From Deltaproteobacteria bacterium (GTDB taxonomy: Bacteria > Desulfobacterota > Syntrophobacteria > Syntrophobacterales > Syntrophobacteraceae): a stretch of 64,000 nucleotides of DNA. Where the stretch lies: the NCBI GenBank assembly GCA_021780695.1, contig JAJXYD010000034.1:1-64000 (forward strand). Reading direction: 5' to 3'. The notes below the pieces were generated by a model. It saw nothing but the letters and a program-made list of their open reading frames with translations, did not search any database and was not told where the DNA came from. The translations under genes and the position numbers were made by a program. Numbering within the stretch: position 1 is the stretch's first letter; every line of letters starts with the position of its first letter. Positions 46,160-55,284 of this stretch are shown here, piece by piece.

Positions 46160-46396
46160 ATGTGGCAGACAATCGCGACGATCATTGTACTGGTGTGTGC
46201 GGCCGTCTATGCCGCGCGCCATTTTCTCAAGGTCTACCGCACGGGAAACGACCCGGGATGCTCCGGGTGTTCGTGCTCGGGGTGTTGCGAGGAAAAAAGA
46301 AATAAGGACAGTGACCGCAAGGAGGGCCTGGAGAAAAAAAGCGCGGGCAATTTGGCATCCTGTCCAGGAAAAGAAGGTTCACAAAATGGAATGTAA
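46160..46396 (+). CDS. FeoB-associated Cys-rich membrane protein
   Basis: The 78-residue protein has one membrane helix (IIVLVCAAVYAARHFLK) followed by a cysteine cluster CSGCSCSGCC, the hallmark of the FeoB-associated family. It probably binds iron or helps gate FeoB at the membrane; this is inferred from constant linkage to feoB. AGGAGG lies seven bases before the ATG, 11 bases after the feoB stop. The C-terminal tail is charged and extends the usual length of about 50-60 residues. Confidence 0.88.
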   Translation: MWQTIATIIVLVCAAVYAARHFLKVYRTGNDPGCSGCSCSGCCEEKRNKDSDRKEGLEKKSAGNLASCPGKEGSQNGM

Positions 46397-46589
46397 AAAA
46401 GAAAAAAACAGCGCAAGGTGTGGTTGCACCTACGTAGGGTGCTCCAAAAACGGCATTTGCTGCGAGTGCATCCAGTCTCACCTGAAGAGCAGGGAGCTTC
46501 CCGGTTGCTGCTTTCCCCCGGAAGCCGAAAGAACTTACGATCGCACTTTCGAGCATTTTGCCCGGCTCGTTGCGGCGCAAAAAGTTTGA
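46386..46589 (+). CDS. DUF6485-family small Cys-rich protein
   Basis: The 67-residue protein has nine cysteines in the pattern MECKKEKN, CGCTYVGC, GICCECI and PGCCFPPEAE followed by YDRTFEHFARL. This matches the DUF6485 family as I remember it, small proteins of anaerobes thought to bind metal. The ATG overlaps the end of the previous gene by 11 bases, so translation is probably coupled, which places it in the iron-uptake operon. Function unknown. Confidence 0.75.
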   Translation: MECKKEKNSARCGCTYVGCSKNGICCECIQSHLKSRELPGCCFPPEAERTYDRTFEHFARLVAAQKV

Positions 46590-46651
46590 GTGTTCCTCTC
46601 CCATAGCAAAACCGCTCGTGTCAAGCGTCCGGTTCCGGAAAGACCTTCCCC

Positions 46652-47074
46652 ATGGTCCTTAGGACTCCTATTCATGTTGGCTGCGGCATAATCGAAAGAG
46701 GCGGGTTGGTGCTTGCGGCCCGGAGGGGAGCTTCCAAGCCCATGGGGCTCAAGTGGGAGTTTCCGGGCGGAAAGATCGAACCCGGAGAATCGGTTGAAGA
46801 ATGCGTAAGGCGCGAGCTGTGGGAGGAGATGTCGATTCGCGTTGCGATAACGGCGGCTCTGCCTTCTTTTACTCACCACTACCCGGATTTTTGCGTAACC
46901 CTCTATCCGGTGGTCTGTAGAATAGTTTCCGGGGAAATCGTTTTAAAGGAGCATGCGGCCATGAAATGGCTTGCCCCCGGGGCTCTTCGCTCCCTTGACT
47001 GGGTCGAGGCCGATTTTGCCGTGATCGATTCCTATCTTGCGGGGGCAAGGTGCGGGGACTGGGAAAAAGATTGA
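46652..47074 (+). CDS. MutT-like Nudix hydrolase
   Basis: The 140-residue protein has the Nudix box G-x5-E-x7-RE-x2-EE in GGKIEPGESVEECVRREL and WEEM, preceded by GLVLAARRGASKP and followed by LPSFTHHYPDFCVTLYPVVC. The order is that of 8-oxo-dGTP diphosphatase MutT, which cleans the nucleotide pool of oxidised GTP, but substrates of Nudix enzymes cannot be read from sequence with certainty. It lies 62 bases after the DUF6485 gene on the same strand. Confidence 0.85.
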   Translation: MVLRTPIHVGCGIIERGGLVLAARRGASKPMGLKWEFPGGKIEPGESVEECVRRELWEEMSIRVAITAALPSFTHHYPDFCVTLYPVVCRIVSGEIVLKEHAAMKWLAPGALRSLDWVEADFAVIDSYLAGARCGDWEKD

Positions 47075-47409
47075 ATCCTGGATCCAGGAAGCCCTGCCGG
47101 ATTAAGAGTTACTAAGACCGTCATTTATTACCGAACATTGGGATGGTTGCAAAAACGGGCTCATGCATGGCGGGTTAAAACTCGGGGAGGCGCCGCATCG
47201 CGGCTGGAAGCCGCACCTCGCAAGGTGAACCGCAAAATCTTGCCGTAAGGTATCGCAATGGGCGAGGTGAAAAGCAATGTTCGGTTGTTTATGCATTTCT
47301 CAGTAAGGGATGCAGTCGCTCTTCCAATGAAGCTCCTGGTCTGAATATCCCTCTACATTGCCTACGCCCCAGTGTGGAGCAGAGGCAAGTCTTCTGGTTT
47401 CCGCCTAGC
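47075..47409. other. Intergenic gap between convergent genes, with a palindrome
   Basis: No gene is seen. Just after the mutT-like stop lies a perfect 14-bp palindrome, TCCTGGATCCAGGA (47076-47089). It lacks a T tract and a loop, so it is not a classical terminator. Confidence 0.5.
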
Positions 47410-50010
47410 TCAATCCTTCTCCCACTTCAATGTGTTGAAATTAAAAAACCAGCGTGGATTGGACGATCCCACCTCATAGTAGAGCCAGGCCCCATCGCTT
47501 GCCCTGTAAACATAAGGAAAGAGCGTCGCGCTCGTCCACCAGAAGGAGCCCCCTTTCATCTGAGGGTCATAAAACCAGATGTTGCTGTCGGCGGTTGCGC
47601 ATGGATAGAGAAAGCCAAGGGTCAGGTGGTAAATCCAGGGGTAGAAACCGGTATCGAAATAACCAAACCATTTCAAATATTGCCATCGGTCTTTGAGGGT
47701 TTTGGCTCCGCTCCACAATCCGCTGATTTCGGCCGCAAAGGCATTGGGTTCACTTCCCGCAAATGAGGACTGCAAGGGGTTGGCGGTTGGAAAGTTGGTC
47801 GATTGGGTCGATCCGGCAACGAAAGTCTCCCCCCAGTCGTCAACTGCTATCCCATAGGCCTCGTCACGTGAGGTTCCCCCAAGGTAGGTCGAGTATAAAA
47901 GGCTTTGGCCGCCGGGAGCGAATACCGATACAAAGGCGTCGCCTGCGCCTGCGTAAGCGGGCTGCAAAGCGTTGTCCACAGGAAAATCAGTTGCCAGGGT
48001 TTCTCCCGCGACATAGGTGTTGCCGTAGCTGTCCACGGCGACGGCGTTACCCCAGCTATCCAGGCTTCCGCCCAGATAGGTGGAGTAGACAAGTTCCCCA
48101 CCGCCGGGGGCGATTTCGGTTACAAAAGCGTTCTGGCCGGAGCCGCTAAGAGCGGGCTGGAAAGGGTTTTTAACGGGAAAATCCGTCGAATCGGTAGAGC
48201 CTGTTACGAATGCGTCGCCCGAGCCGTCCACGGCGATAGCATAAGCCTGGTCGATTCCGCTTCCGCCAAGGTAGGTTGAATAGTATAGGGCCTGTCCGCC
48301 GGCCTCGATTTCAGTGACAAAGGCGTGGATTCCAGAGGGCAGGCTTGAATAGAGAGGCGCGGCGAGGGGAAAATCGGTTGAGGTGGTAAGCCCTGTAACG
48401 TAGGCATTATCTGCGCTGTCCAAAGCGATCCCCCAGCCCTCGTCATGTTGACTGCCTCCAAGCAAGGTCGAATAGACAAGGCTTTGGCCGCCGGCCTTGA
48501 TTTCGGTAACAAAAGCATGGGTGTTTGCCGGCAGGCCCGAGTAGAGGGCGTTTGCGAGGGGGAAGTCGGTTGAGGTGGTAAGGCCTGTAACAAAGGCATT
48601 ACCCGCGCTGTCCACGGCTATATGGTTGCCCGCATCGGTTCCGGTTCCGCCCAGGTAAGTGGAGTAGACAAGACTGGAGCCGCCAGGGGCTATCTCGGTT
48701 ACGAAAGCGTCTGTGCCGCCATTATTGCCGGATTGGATGGGATTGGGGCTGCAGGGAAAATTGCTCGAGTCTGTCCAGCCTGTAACGTAGGCGTTGCCCG
48801 AAGCGTCCACGGCGATGCTGTAGGCCATGTCATCGGCGCTTCCGCCAAGATAGGTGGAATAGACAAGGGTCTGGCCGTCGGCAGAGATTTCGGTCACGAA
48901 AGCGTCCCCGTAAGTCGAGCCGCCCGCATTGCTCGACTGATAAGGGTTCATGGTGGGAAAGTCGGTTGAGGTCGTATTGCCTGTGAGATAGATGTTGTCG
49001 GCGCCGTCCACGGCGATCCCGTAAGCATCGTTGGTTGCCGTGCCTCCGAGGAAAGTGGAGTAGACCAGTTGGGGATCGATTACCAGGGGAATCTTTGGGT
49101 CGTAAGCGCCAAGATCGAAGCCGCAGGTGAAATCGCCGGTCTTTTCCGAAGTTTTAGAGCCACCGGCTACCGATTTATCTTTTCGGATATCGAATTTACC
49201 TTGTCGCCACACCTTCCTGCCGTCGATTTGCTGATAAATGCCCGGTTTTTTGAAGATCAGCCGGCCTCCGCTTAATGCGATGCTCAAGTCGCCGCTTTTT
49301 GTCACTCGCACATCGCGCGCGCCTGAATATCGAAATTTGACTCTGGACGGATCCGCCCCGGGCTTGACAAGGATATCGTATTCGAGACGACGATTGTTGC
49401 CGTAAAATTTCACATCGATACCGGGATAGGCGTTTTTATAAATGAGCGTTCCATAGGTCGCAATGTCGGTGCGCCATTTGCGCGGGTCGTTTCCCTTAAA
49501 GCAGTTAATTTTTCCCGACCGTGGATCGGCGGCAACAATTTGAACGTTTTTATTCATCCCCGCCATGGCGATCCCAAGGGCTGAGGAGCCAAAAGCGCAA
49601 GGGAGCCCGGTTTGGGTTTTTCCGGGCAGAATGGGGGCTCTCCATGCCCGGGGCTTCTTGGGTGCAACTCCACAGGCGGCACTGGGAAGACGCAGCGCAA
49701 GGCCTTTGCGTGTAAAAAAAACGGCCTGTCCCGGACCGGTCTCATAAAATAGCGCCCTAGGGTCTACCTGCCCGCGATTTTGGATAAAATAGAGAGGCAG
49801 CCGTCCATACATTCGCCATGCTCGGGTCTTGGCCACGGCGCCCGCGGCAACCGGCCGAAAACCGTCGAGTCCGGCAGAGGAGCCGATCGGCAAGCTCGCT
49901 CCGCGCCCGGCAATCGACACTCGGAAAATCTTCGGACAAAGGAAGGCAAGGGCTCCGGAACATAGCGCAATTACAGAGAAAAGAAATACTTTTGCTATAG
50001 TGTTTCTCAC
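47410..50010 (-). CDS. Large secreted SBBP-repeat (beta-propeller) protein
   Basis: The 866-residue protein starts at GTG 50010 behind GGGAGG and has a signal peptide (KVFLFSVIALCSGALAF). Residues about 70-320 form a DUF7948-like domain (LPLYFIQNRGQVDPRALFYE, ATYGTLIYKNAYPGIDVKFY). Then come seven to eight SBBP repeats of 55-60 residues, each with LVYSTYLGG, (D/E)-x-A-Y-x-I-A-V-D, G-(N/D)-x-Y-V-T-G-x-T and FVTEI. The last 90 residues form a tryptophan- and tyrosine-rich domain (WFGYFDTGFYPWIYH, IWFYDPQMKGG, WLYYEVGSS). It is probably an outer-surface or exported adhesin-like protein. No PEP-CTERM or other sorting motif is visible. Confidence 0.88.
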   Translation of the reverse strand: MRNTIAKVFLFSVIALCSGALAFLCPKIFRVSIAGRGASLPIGSSAGLDGFRPVAAGAVAKTRAWRMYGRLPLYFIQNRGQVDPRALFYETGPGQAVFFTRKGLALRLPSAACGVAPKKPRAWRAPILPGKTQTGLPCAFGSSALGIAMAGMNKNVQIVAADPRSGKINCFKGNDPRKWRTDIATYGTLIYKNAYPGIDVKFYGNNRRLEYDILVKPGADPSRVKFRYSGARDVRVTKSGDLSIALSGGRLIFKKPGIYQQIDGRKVWRQGKFDIRKDKSVAGGSKTSEKTGDFTCGFDLGAYDPKIPLVIDPQLVYSTFLGGTATNDAYGIAVDGADNIYLTGNTTSTDFPTMNPYQSSNAGGSTYGDAFVTEISADGQTLVYSTYLGGSADDMAYSIAVDASGNAYVTGWTDSSNFPCSPNPIQSGNNGGTDAFVTEIAPGGSSLVYSTYLGGTGTDAGNHIAVDSAGNAFVTGLTTSTDFPLANALYSGLPANTHAFVTEIKAGGQSLVYSTLLGGSQHDEGWGIALDSADNAYVTGLTTSTDFPLAAPLYSSLPSGIHAFVTEIEAGGQALYYSTYLGGSGIDQAYAIAVDGSGDAFVTGSTDSTDFPVKNPFQPALSGSGQNAFVTEIAPGGGELVYSTYLGGSLDSWGNAVAVDSYGNTYVAGETLATDFPVDNALQPAYAGAGDAFVSVFAPGGQSLLYSTYLGGTSRDEAYGIAVDDWGETFVAGSTQSTNFPTANPLQSSFAGSEPNAFAAEISGLWSGAKTLKDRWQYLKWFGYFDTGFYPWIYHLTLGFLYPCATADSNIWFYDPQMKGGSFWWTSATLFPYVYRASDGAWLYYEVGSSNPRWFFNFNTLKWEKD

Positions 50011-50705
50011 GCCGGTGCCTCCCGATTGCCGGTCAGACGCAACGAAAGTTCCCGTGACACAATCCCGTTTTAAGCCGCCAAAGCACGCGCCCTTTGCTCC
50101 TCAAACCCCTGCCCGCTGACTAATCGGCAAAAAAACGATTTTCCCGTAGAATTTTTTCATCCCGGCAAATTGATCCTTTCGGCCAAAGCAAAGGGTCGGG
50201 GACCCGTGAAGGAGCGTCAGGTTTTCGCCGGATGTGAAGTGTTGGTGAGAAATCCGGCGATACCGCGGCTTGCAACCGCTCTCAGGCCGACCCACAAGGC
50301 ATAGTGATACGTTTTGGAAAGTTCAGCGACGAGTTTATGTTTTTTAAATATATGACAGGCCCAATGCAATTTCCAGTGGGTAGAAAGAGCAAAGTTAAAG
50401 CTCAAATTTAGTGGTGAAAACGTCTTGGGGGGCTGGGGAAGTGCAATTGTTACCACAGACTGGCCGCCTTGGGGAAAACAGTGGCTGCAAATCTCAAAAA
50501 GGGAGTTGAAGAGGTTTGCGATATATCCGGTTTTGAACAAATCGGAGGTGTGCCATGAAATAATTCTGGTGCCCATATGATTAAAAAGTTATACTTCTCA
50601 CGGATTTGCGCTAAATTAGGACTCCTTTATTTTCAAAAATTCTTTTGACCCGTTTTCCCAAAAACTTGCATCGGTTCTGATTTGCACGGACCGAGAGAGG
50701 GCTCG
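50011..50705. other. Intergenic gap between divergent genes
   Basis: The gap separates two divergent transcripts. A 119-codon minus-strand frame (50217-50576) has no recognisable motif and no good ribosome-binding site, so I do not call it. A promoter for the oxidoreductase operon should lie here but none stands out. Confidence 0.4.
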
Positions 50706-52808
50706 ATGCCGATGGATAAAAGTTCCCCGGGGTTTTTAAATACAATTGCAGGCGACGCGCTTCCCACCTGTTCGGCCGCTTGTCCGGTGCATACCGACAC
50801 CCGGGAATATGTGCAGCGTGTGAGCATGGGCGATTACGAGGGCGCTCTGGACATTTTGCTTGAGGTAAATCCCTTCCCTTCCGTATGCGGCCGTATCTGC
50901 CATCATCCCTGTGAGTCCCATTGCCGTAGAGCGGCAATTGATGAGGCCGTAAGCCTGCGCATGATCAAGCGCTTCATAGTTGAAAACACGCGACAATACC
51001 GTATAGCCCGCCGCAAGAAGGCGGTCCAGGTGAGCAAAGATAAGAGCGCGGCCGTAATCGGAGGGGGCCCCTCGGGGCTTACCGCGGCCATGGATTTGGC
51101 GCTTCGCGGCTACAAGGTCAAGGTGTACGAAAAAGACAGTAAGCTTGGGGGTATGCTCGCCCACGCCATTCCGCGCTACCGGCTTCCTCCCGAGGCTCTT
51201 GCCGAAGACATCGAAGATATTTTAGCCACGGGCATCGAGGTTCACAGCGGCTGCACCGTAGGCCAGGACATTTCCTTCGAGCAGCTCAAAAAGGATAACG
51301 ACGCCGTTCTGATTGCCGTAGGCCTTGCCGAGAGCCATTCACTGCCGATCCCAGGCACCAGCGGCAAGGGAGTTTTCCTTGGGGTAACGTTTTTGTGGGA
51401 CGTGGCAAACGGGTTATGCCCCGAGCTTGGAAAGCGCACGTTGGTAATAGGGGGAGGAAACGTCGCAATCGATATCGCCAGGGCCGCAAAGCGGCTCGGG
51501 CCTGAAAAGGTCTACATGGCGTGCCTGGAAAGCCGGGACGAAATGCCCGCATGGAAATGGGAAATAGACGAAGCCGAAGAGGAAGGAATCGAAATACTTA
51601 ACTCCTGGGGGCCAAAGGAGATCCTGGAAAAAGACGGGGCGGTTACGGGAGTCCGATTCAGGCGGTGCAGCAGCGTTTTTGACGCTCAGCACAGGTTTAG
51701 CCCCACCTACGACGACTCGGAGACAAACACCGTGGCAGTCGACAGCGTAATCCTTGGAATCGGCCAGAAGGCAAACCTCGATTTTCTTGCGGGTTCGGCT
51801 GTGTCGGTTAACGGCGGCCGGCTTATCTGCGACCGGGAATCGATGGGCACCTCCGAGCCCGGGATATTTGCCTGCGGCGAGGTCATGACCGGTCCGGGTT
51901 CGGCCATTCAGGCGGTTAGCACCGGACATGACGCGGCCAAGGTCGTTTCTCACTACCTTGAGACCGGGAAGCTGCTCAAGCTTCCCAATAAGAAGGTTCT
52001 CGATATTGGCGAGCTTCCGGCGGTTACGGCGGCAAATGCCAGGCACTTTGACCGGGTGTGCGTTGAACTGAGCGATCCGGCCGAACGCATCAAGGATTTT
52101 TCTCCCATCGAGCCCGTATACACGGAAGAGGAAGCCCTTTCGGAGTCCCGGCGCTGTCTTTCCTGCGCAACGGGGGCCCATTTGCAGTTTCCAAACCACT
52201 GCGCGGGCTGCCTTACCTGCGTGCGGATCTGCCCCTTCGGGGTGGCGCAGGTGCGAAGGACGGCCTTCATGCCTCCGCAGCAGTGCCAGACCTGCGGCTT
52301 GTGCGCCGCGGAATGTCCCGCCTTTGCCATAGATACCTTGCGGTTTCCCACAAGCGCCATGAAAACGGCCGTGGAGGACAGCGTCTCGGCGCTTGACCCG
52401 GGCAGGATTGCCAGGCCCTTTTTGATTTCCTATTGTTGCGTTAACGGAACGACGAGCAGGAAGTACCTGGGAGAGCAGAGTGCCGAGGAAATCATGGAGT
52501 CGGGTATTCTGCGGGTTCTGGTTCCATGCGTTGGACGTCTTAGCATGGCCGATCTTATAAGTCCTTTCGAACTTGGTGCCGACAAGGTAGCCGTTGTATC
52601 CTGCCCGGAAGACGGCTGCTATTACCCAAGGGTTGAAAGCTGGCTTGACAGGCGCATCAAGCGCACCCAGAAGTATCTGGACCAGATCGGGGTCGGAGGG
52701 GAAAACTTGCAGCTTTTCAACATGGAAGGCAGCGGGGATGAATCCTGGCCGCGGATATGGGAAAAATTTCGGGCTGTAAACCTTGAAACCGCGGTTGGCA
52801 ACCTGTAG
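50706..52808 (+). CDS. Fusion flavoprotein: NAD(P)/FAD oxidoreductase, 2[4Fe-4S] ferredoxin and FlpD-like domains
   Basis: The 700-residue protein has four parts. The N-terminus is an Fe-S domain as in glutamate synthase small subunit (CSAACPVHTDTREY, CGRICHHPCESHCRR). A FAD/NAD domain pair has AVIGGGPSGLTAA and LVIGGGNVAIDIARA. Two ferredoxin clusters follow (CAGCLTCVRICPFG, CQTCGLCAAECPA). A C-terminal FlpD/MvhD-like domain has LISYCCVNG, VPCVGRLSMADLI and CPEDGCYYPRVES. It probably takes electrons from NAD(P)H or ferredoxin and passes them through the FlpD part to the MetV-MetF reductase encoded next. ATG 50706, with GAGAGAGGG upstream, is preferred over TTG 50682. The operon continues with metV 30 bases on. 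Confidence 0.85.
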   Translation: MPMDKSSPGFLNTIAGDALPTCSAACPVHTDTREYVQRVSMGDYEGALDILLEVNPFPSVCGRICHHPCESHCRRAAIDEAVSLRMIKRFIVENTRQYRIARRKKAVQVSKDKSAAVIGGGPSGLTAAMDLALRGYKVKVYEKDSKLGGMLAHAIPRYRLPPEALAEDIEDILATGIEVHSGCTVGQDISFEQLKKDNDAVLIAVGLAESHSLPIPGTSGKGVFLGVTFLWDVANGLCPELGKRTLVIGGGNVAIDIARAAKRLGPEKVYMACLESRDEMPAWKWEIDEAEEEGIEILNSWGPKEILEKDGAVTGVRFRRCSSVFDAQHRFSPTYDDSETNTVAVDSVILGIGQKANLDFLAGSAVSVNGGRLICDRESMGTSEPGIFACGEVMTGPGSAIQAVSTGHDAAKVVSHYLETGKLLKLPNKKVLDIGELPAVTAANARHFDRVCVELSDPAERIKDFSPIEPVYTEEEALSESRRCLSCATGAHLQFPNHCAGCLTCVRICPFGVAQVRRTAFMPPQQCQTCGLCAAECPAFAIDTLRFPTSAMKTAVEDSVSALDPGRIARPFLISYCCVNGTTSRKYLGEQSAEEIMESGILRVLVPCVGRLSMADLISPFELGADKVAVVSCPEDGCYYPRVESWLDRRIKRTQKYLDQIGVGGENLQLFNMEGSGDESWPRIWEKFRAVNLETAVGNL

Positions 52809-52838
52809 CCAATCGCAGAGAAGGCAAGGAGATTCGAG

Positions 52839-53519
52839 ATGATTGTTGCCGACCCTAAACCGTTTCTGCAGGTTAAGGGCTATCTTGAGGATTTCCAGAA
52901 GATTCTGGTTGTCGGCTGCGGTACCTGCACCACGGTCTGTCTATCGGGCGGAGAAGCCGAGGTCCAGATCCTCGCCTCCGGCTTGAGGATCGCTTTTGGA
53001 AAGGATGGTCGCAAAAAGACCATCCTGGAAGAGTGTATTCAACGCCAATGCGACCTGGAATTTGTCGAGCCGGTCCTAAGCCGGGTGGAATCCGAAAACA
53101 TCGACGCGGTGGTTTCGCTTGCCTGCGGAGTGGGGGTAAATTTTCTAGCCGACCGGCTCGGAAAGACGCCCATATTCCCGGGGCTCGACACCACTTTCTA
53201 CGGGGCCAATGTTGAGCAGGGGCTTTGGGCGGAGATGTGCGCGGGCTGCGGCAGTTGCATTATCGCCCACACCGGTGGGATATGCCCGGTGGCGCGCTGT
53301 TCCAAGCACCTTTTAAACGGACCCTGCGGGGGCTCTGAAAAGGGCAGGTGCGAGGTGGATCCCGCAAACATCGAGTGCGTGTGGCAGCTCATTTATGACA
53401 GGCTAAAGAGGCTTGGGAGACTCGAGGATTTGAGACATCTTTTGCCCGCCAAAGACTGGTCGACCGCTTCGGACGGCGGGGTTCGTCGCTCAACCCGGGA
53501 GCAACTCTACGATATTTAG
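52839..53519 (+). CDS. metV: Methylenetetrahydrofolate reductase C-terminal-type zinc/Fe-S protein MetV
   Basis: The 226-residue protein has an N-terminal GCGTCTTVCLSGGE cysteine block and, near the end, CAGCGSCIIAHTGGICPVARC and LLNGPCGGSEKGRCEV. These match the MTHFR C-terminal domain family (MetV), the partner of MetF in acetogens and other Wood-Ljungdahl organisms. MetV carries iron-sulfur clusters and links MetF flavin to an electron source. AAGGAG lies seven bases before ATG 52839. It sits between the FlpD-fusion flavoprotein and metF, in the order expected for an electron path. Confidence 0.92.
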   Translation: MIVADPKPFLQVKGYLEDFQKILVVGCGTCTTVCLSGGEAEVQILASGLRIAFGKDGRKKTILEECIQRQCDLEFVEPVLSRVESENIDAVVSLACGVGVNFLADRLGKTPIFPGLDTTFYGANVEQGLWAEMCAGCGSCIIAHTGGICPVARCSKHLLNGPCGGSEKGRCEVDPANIECVWQLIYDRLKRLGRLEDLRHLLPAKDWSTASDGGVRRSTREQLYDI

Positions 53520-53591
53520 ACAACAGGCATCGGAGAACTTTTTTTTGGTTAACCGGCCCGACTTTTCGGCGTCCGTCAAGGAGAACCATGT

Positions 53592-54533
53592 ATGAGCGAC
53601 AAAAGCGTTGTCAAATCGGGAAGCAATCTTGAGCGGGTGCTAAGCTCCGGTCACTTTGCCGTAACATGCGAGTGCGGCCCGCCAAAGGGGGCGGATGTAG
53701 AACTTCTGGAAAAAAAGGTGGCGCTCATCAAGGGCTGTGTGGACGCGGCAAATGTTACCGACAACCAAACGGCCGTTGTACGCATGTCCAGTATAGCGGC
53801 CAGTTCCATTCTGGTCAAAAACGGCATGGAACCGGTCATGCAGATGGTTACGAGGGACCGAAACCGGATCGCGGCCCAAAGCGATGTTTTCGGCGCGAGC
53901 GCTCTTGGCATCCGCAACATGCTCTGCCTTACCGGAGATCATCAGAGTTTTGGAAACCACCCCAAATCCAAAAATGTTTTCGATCTGGATTCTCTCCAAC
54001 TCCTGGACGTCGTGCGCACCATAAGAGACCGCGGGGTGGTCAACAGCGGAGACCCGGTTCAGGGCGGAATCAAGATGTTTCTTGGAGCCGCTGCCAATCC
54101 TTTTGCGGACCCCTTCGAATTCAGGGTGATTCGCCTGGCGAAAAAAATCGATGCGGGCGCCGATTTTATTCAAACCCAGTGCATCTACGATATGAAGCGT
54201 TTCCGCGACTTTATGAAGATGGCCTGCGATATGGGACTGGATAAGAGCTGCTACATTCTAGCCGGGCTGACACCGTTAAAATCGGCCGGTATGGCTGCCT
54301 ATATGAACAAAAACGTCTCCGGCATAACCATTCCCGAGGAGATAATAAAGCGCATAAAGGGGGCTGCCAAAAACGAGCAGGCCGAGGAAGGCATACGCCT
54401 CTTACTTGACCAAATCCAGGAAGTGCGCGAAATCCCAGGTATTTCCGGTGTCCACATAATGGCTATCGAATGGGAGGACAGGGTAAGGGAGATTACCGAA
54501 AGAGCGGGTCTTCTTCCCAGGCCCCTGCTGTAA
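53592..54533 (+). CDS. metF: 5,10-methylenetetrahydrofolate reductase MetF
   Basis: The 313-residue TIM-barrel flavoprotein reduces methylene-H4F to methyl-H4F. Signatures: FAVTCECGPPKG at the N-terminus (the E of the proton-donor strand), DAANVTDNQTAVV, GIRNMLCLTGDHQ (flavin/folate strand), VFDLDSLQLLD, GADFIQTQCIYDMKRF (Q-T-Q) and ILAGLTPLKSAGMAAYMN. AAGGAG nine bases ahead supports ATG 53592. The last 80 bases of the gene are the left part of a 414-bp tandem duplication, so a second copy of its final 26 codons lies at 54868-54947. Confidence 0.96.
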   Translation: MSDKSVVKSGSNLERVLSSGHFAVTCECGPPKGADVELLEKKVALIKGCVDAANVTDNQTAVVRMSSIAASSILVKNGMEPVMQMVTRDRNRIAAQSDVFGASALGIRNMLCLTGDHQSFGNHPKSKNVFDLDSLQLLDVVRTIRDRGVVNSGDPVQGGIKMFLGAAANPFADPFEFRVIRLAKKIDAGADFIQTQCIYDMKRFRDFMKMACDMGLDKSCYILAGLTPLKSAGMAAYMNKNVSGITIPEEIIKRIKGAAKNEQAEEGIRLLLDQIQEVREIPGISGVHIMAIEWEDRVREITERAGLLPRPLL

Positions 54534-55284
54534 CCTCGGAATGCAATAGAGCGCGGGATCGCGGTTTCGCCGCGTAAAGGTCGTCGAATTTAACGTTGAC
54601 CGTGCAATCTGCAAAGGGATGGAACTGGAGTCCCACGACCTTGCCGGTTCACCCGATATTTTGCGCAGGGTCTCCTTTGGTCCATTGCCCGGGCCTTTAG
54701 CAGTTCGCAGGTTTTACGTGCGCGCCTATATTGTCCTGCCTCCAGCTCCGGTGTAATGTATCGGACTTTTGCCGTCGATCTTTCATTCGAATGGAATCCG
54801 ATGGGTAAGGAAAGAAGAAGATTTGAGAGATTCAGGGTAAGAGAAGGTGCGTTTGCGGCTTTCATCAACATAATGGCTATCGAATGGGAGGACAGGGTAA
54901 GGGAGATTACCGAAAGAGCGGGTCTTCTTCCCAGGCCCCTGCTGTAACCTCGGAATGCAATAGAGCGCGGGATCGCGGTTTCGCCGCGTAAAGGTCGTCG
55001 AATTTAACGTTGACCGTGCAATCTGCAAAGGGATGGAACTGGAGTCCCACGACCTTGCCGGTTCACCCGATATTTTGCGCAGGGTCTCCTTTGGTCCATT
55101 GCCCGGGCCTTTAGCAGTTCGCAGGTTTTACGTGCGCGCCTATATTGTCCTGCCTCCAGCTCCGGTGTAATGTATCGGACTTTTGCCGTCGATCTTTCAT
55201 TCGAATGGAATCCGATGGGTAAGGAAAGAAGAAGATTTGAGAGATTCAGGGTAAGAGAAGGTGCGTTTGCGGCTTTCATCAACA
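54454..55284. repeat. Perfect 414-bp tandem duplication
   Basis: Copy 1 is 54454-54867 and copy 2 is 54868-55281, with three more matching bases (to 55284) at the junction. I compared both copies along their full length and saw no difference. The unit holds the last 80 bases of metF, the 217-base spacer and the first codons of the PilZ gene. The absence of changes points to a very recent event or an assembly error. Confidence 0.97.
54801..54947 (+). pseudogene. Chimeric frame: PilZ N-terminus joined to MetF C-terminus
   Basis: The left copy of the PilZ start (MGKERRRFERFRVREGAFAA) runs across the duplication joint into the second copy of the MetF tail (MAIEWEDRVREITERAGLL) and ends at the same TAA. 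The 48-residue product carries the PilZ RxxxR arm but no beta-barrel, so it should have no normal function. It is a by-product of the duplication. Confidence 0.85.

Noticed and set aside
47800..49100. Regularly spaced similar DNA words, at first sight like a repeat array
   Set aside because: The period is about 170-230 bases, varies, and lies in frame with the SBBP repeats of one protein. It is coding repetition, not CRISPR.
50217..50576. 119-codon minus-strand frame
   Set aside because: No motif, poor start context, and it sits in a region where divergent promoters are expected. Could be a gene, but I cannot support it.
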